Below, piece after piece: positions 61,830 through 64,000 of a stretch of 64,000 nucleotides of DNA. The stretch comes from Punica granatum. Lineage: Eukaryota > Streptophyta > Magnoliopsida > Myrtales > Lythraceae. Position 1 is the stretch's first letter; every line of letters begins with the position of its first letter. The notes beneath the pieces are model-generated. The model was not told the DNA's origin. It saw nothing but the letters and a program-made list of their open reading frames with translations, and ran no database searches. Location: the NCBI RefSeq assembly GCF_007655135.1, contig NC_045132.1, positions 18,304,534-18,368,533 of the forward strand, given 5' to 3'. A program made the position numbers and the translations under genes.

Positions 61830-62580
61830 TTGCTTCTACATTCCATCTTTACCGCTTCTCGAACTTCGCGTCCAGGACTTCGTGTCCATCTTCACTGCTT
61901 TTCGGACTCCGTGTCCATCTTTACAGCTTTTCGGACTCCGCGTCCAGGACTCCGTGTCCATCTTTACTGCTTTTCGGACTCCGCGTCCAGGACTCCGTGT
62001 CCGTCTTTACAGCTTTTCGGACTCCGCGTCCAGGACTCCGTGTCCGTCTTTACTGCTTTTCGGACTCCGCGTCCATCTTTACTGCTTTTCGGACTCCGCG
62101 TCCAGAACTCCGCGTCCATCTTTACTGCTTTTCGGACTCCGCGTCCAGGACTCCGCGTCCAGGACTCCGTGTCCATCTTTACTGCTTTTCGGACTTCGCA
62201 TCCAGGACTCCGTGTCCATGTTTACTGCTTTTCGGACTCCGCGTCCAGGACTCCGTGTCCATCTTTACAGCTTTTCGGACTCCGCGTCCAGGACTCCGTG
62301 TCCATGTTTACTGCTTTTCGGACTCCGTGTCCACCTTTACTGCTTTTCGGACTCCGCGTCCAGGACTTCGTGTCTATCTTTACTGCTTTTCGGACTCCGT
62401 GTCCAGGATTTTGTGTCCACCTTTACTGCTTTTCGGACTCCGTGTCCAGGACTTCGTGTCCATTTTTACTGCTTTCCAAAATTCTTGTTCACTTTTACTG
62501 CTTTCCGGACTTCGTGTCTGCCTTTATCGCTTTTAGGACTTCGTGTTCACATTTATTGCTTTACGAACTTTTATTGCTTT
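61830..62580 (+). repeat. Tandem repeats of 43-bp and 29-bp units in the 3' region
   Basis: About 20 copies of CGGACTCCGCGTCCAGGACT followed by CCGTGTCCATCTTTACTGCTTTT (43 bp). Some copies lack the 14-bp GACTCCGCGTCCAG part and are 29 bp. Copies become more diverged after 62460. Because 43 is not a multiple of three, the array is open in all three forward frames, giving Ser/Phe/Arg-rich pseudo-proteins; these are not counted as genes. Confidence 0.92.
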
Positions 62581-62773
62581 ACGAACTTTATCCCTGCATT
62601 TGCTTTTTCGAGTTACAAATTCACACCGTATCATTTCCTTGTCATGACTCATTCGTCTTTTTCCTCCCACAAACAGGTACGTTGCATCTGGGAGAATGGC
62701 CAGGTGGTCGTCAAGACTGAACGGGTGCTTCTCATAATCTTTGGCCGCACCCTCTATCCGAGCACGCAACCAA

Positions 62774-62785
62774 AGAGGGGCAAGC
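62774..62785 (+). other. Polypurine tract of the Ogre/Tat element
   Basis: AAAGAGGGGCAAGC immediately before the 3' LTR start TGTCAGC, the usual plus-strand primer position. Confidence 0.7.
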
Positions 62786-64000
62786 TGTCAGCACCCAATT
62801 TTGGTCCACCGGCTTCAGAAGGCAAAATCGTCGTTTTTGCCACCCGTGAGGGAAGTATTTCCGATTAATTACCCGAGTATTCACGACTTTTCGGAGATAG
62901 CACGTTTTCCTAATCTAGCACCAATTTTATGATTTTTCAAAATAATACCATTTGGGACGTTTTCAAATTTCGCGTACATCGGCGTCAATTTTCAAAATTC
63001 GGGACAAATTCTAGATTGAAAATAATTTTATCGCATAATATCGACCGGCGAATTTTCCGGAGCGTGATGGCGGTCTCGAATTATTTTTCCGACGTCCGAT
63101 CCAGAAGACGAGATTTTAAATTTGTACGCGCGTCGATTTTGAAATTCGAAAAAAAAAAATTTCAAAAGCCGGTCAGAAGTCAGACTGCTGACTTCTGACC
63201 GTGGCTTTCCCTTTTTCTTACTTTTCATTTTCCCAGCCTTCGTCCTTCTTCTTCTTCTTCTTCTGACTTCTTCTGTTTCTTTTCTTTTTATTTTCCGATA
63301 ATGGCAGCTCCCTGCGGCGCCGCTCTTCTGCCCGAGACCGACTCGTCTTGTCACTGTCCTCTCAGCTACGTTCTTCCTCTGCACACGTTAACTCTGACTC
63401 GCACGGCAACAACCGGAACCGGCTCGGCCCCTCCTCAAAAACCGGCGGTTCTCTTTCCCTCGCTGGCTCTCCCTCTCTCTCTCGATTCCGGAACAAAATC
63501 GGCAGCTCACGGAAAAAATCGGGGGGGGGGGGGGGGGGGGACTCAGACACGAAAAAATTTTCCCACAGCTCACGCTCTCCCTCAGCTCACCCAGATTTTT
63601 CCCCGACAGCTCACCCACGGCCGAAACTTCCAGCTCCTAGCCGAACCCGCAACTCCCCCAGCTCACCCGGGAACCCCCAGCTCGAAGTACCCGAAACCCC
63701 GCTGCCCCTCAGCTCGCCCGATCCTCCCGAAAACCCCAGCTCACTCATTCTCATCCCGGCTTTCCCTCAGCTCCAGACCGGTCCGCCTACTCTCGGAGCT
63801 CGACTCCCCGAGACTCCCTCAGCTCGACCGCACACCCGAATTTCTCTCGGCTCCCTCGCCTCCCTTTGTGTTTTTTGGCTAACCGGGTCGTCTCATTTTT
63901 TTTTCGGGTTGAACAGAAGGCCGAGACCAGCAACCCAGACAGCACCAGGCGGCCCAGCCCGGTCCTCCAGCGGCCCAGCCCGTTTCAGCAGAGCCCAGTC
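62786..64000 (+). repeat. 3' LTR, first 1.2 kb (cut by window end)
   Basis: Starts TGTCAGCACCCAATTTTGG and follows the 5' LTR base for base with about two dozen substitutions by eye, many C/T or G/A. The (TTC)n run is shorter (about 6 units) and the poly-G run longer than in the 5' copy. Confidence 0.92.

Larger units (their letters stand above)
47007..64000 (+). mobile_element. Ogre/Tat-type Ty3 (gypsy) LTR retrotransposon, right end beyond window
   Basis: Two matching LTR starts (TGTCAGCACCCAATTTTGG at 47007 and 62786) bracket PBS, ORF1, gag, protease with G-patch, a predicted intron, RT, RNaseH, a second RNaseH and integrase. The long LTR, extra ORF upstream of gag, dual RNaseH, intron before RT and repeat-rich 3' region together are the known hallmarks of Tat-lineage elements, Ogre in particular. 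The visible element is 17 kb; with a full 3' LTR it would be about 20 kb. Confidence 0.92.

Noticed and set aside
61830..62868. Three long overlapping forward frames of 180-330 codons
   Set aside because: They come from a tandem array whose 43-bp unit is open in every frame; translations are repetitive Ser/Phe/Arg with no domain.
1..64000. Possible CRISPR array, rRNA or tRNA genes
   Set aside because: Repeats seen are tandem satellites or transposon modules without regular spacers, and no rRNA or tRNA cloverleaf-like sequence was recognised by eye.

Overview
The window is nuclear DNA from a flowering plant, most likely a eudicot. The evidence is intron-containing plant gene families (a GDSL lipase, a WD40/5-phosphatase, a C2-domain protein), an Ogre/Tat-type Ty3 retrotransposon with very long LTRs, a Cassandra/TRIM-like element, and many MITEs, MULE-like and CACTA-like elements. 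The species cannot be fixed from sequence alone. Three genes look intact, and their exon junctions can be placed to the base: a secreted GDSL esterase/lipase (minus, 14492-15987, 5 exons, 360 aa), a FRA3-like WD40 plus inositol polyphosphate 5-phosphatase (minus, 18422-25449, 10 exons, 1192 aa), and a small CAR-type C2-domain protein (plus, 36900-38347, 3 exons, 163 aa).

Layout. 1-1830 holds the internally deleted 3' half of a copia element and its LTR. 1831-2531 holds two MITE-like elements. 3383-14127 is a run of broken plant genes: a PPR-like pseudogene, one exon of a cinnamoyl-CoA-reductase-like SDR, a Ca2+-dependent SNase-type nuclease fragment (minus), and the C-terminal half of the meiotic MutS homologue MSH5 (plus, 19 exons, several stops and frameshifts). 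The last MSH5 intron holds a TRIM, a tandem duplication, a PIF/Harbinger-like MITE and a copia LTR piece. 14492-25449 carries two of the intact genes. 25450-36899 is AT-rich intergenic DNA with a MITE, a CACTA-like element with many subterminal repeats, and a MULE-like element that appears to have captured a glycine-rich coding fragment. After the C2 gene come the C-terminal remnant of a LINE (39168-40325), two MULE-like elements with exact 9-bp target duplications (41347-42269 and 45047-45868) and a CACTA-like fragment.

47007 to the window end is one Ogre/Tat-type Ty3 retrotransposon: 4.05-kb 5' LTR, PBS, upstream ORF1, gag, protease plus G-patch, a predicted 211-bp intron, RT/RNaseH/second RNaseH/integrase, a 3' region with hairpin-like and 43/29-bp tandem repeats, a polypurine tract, and the first 1.2 kb of the 3' LTR. 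ORF1, gag and pro carry premature stops or frameshifts, while the 1103-codon RT-to-integrase frame is open.

The three intact genes share no obvious pathway. No CRISPR array, rRNA or tRNA gene was recognised. The most unusual content is the density and layering of transposons, the pseudogene block, and the Ogre intron.
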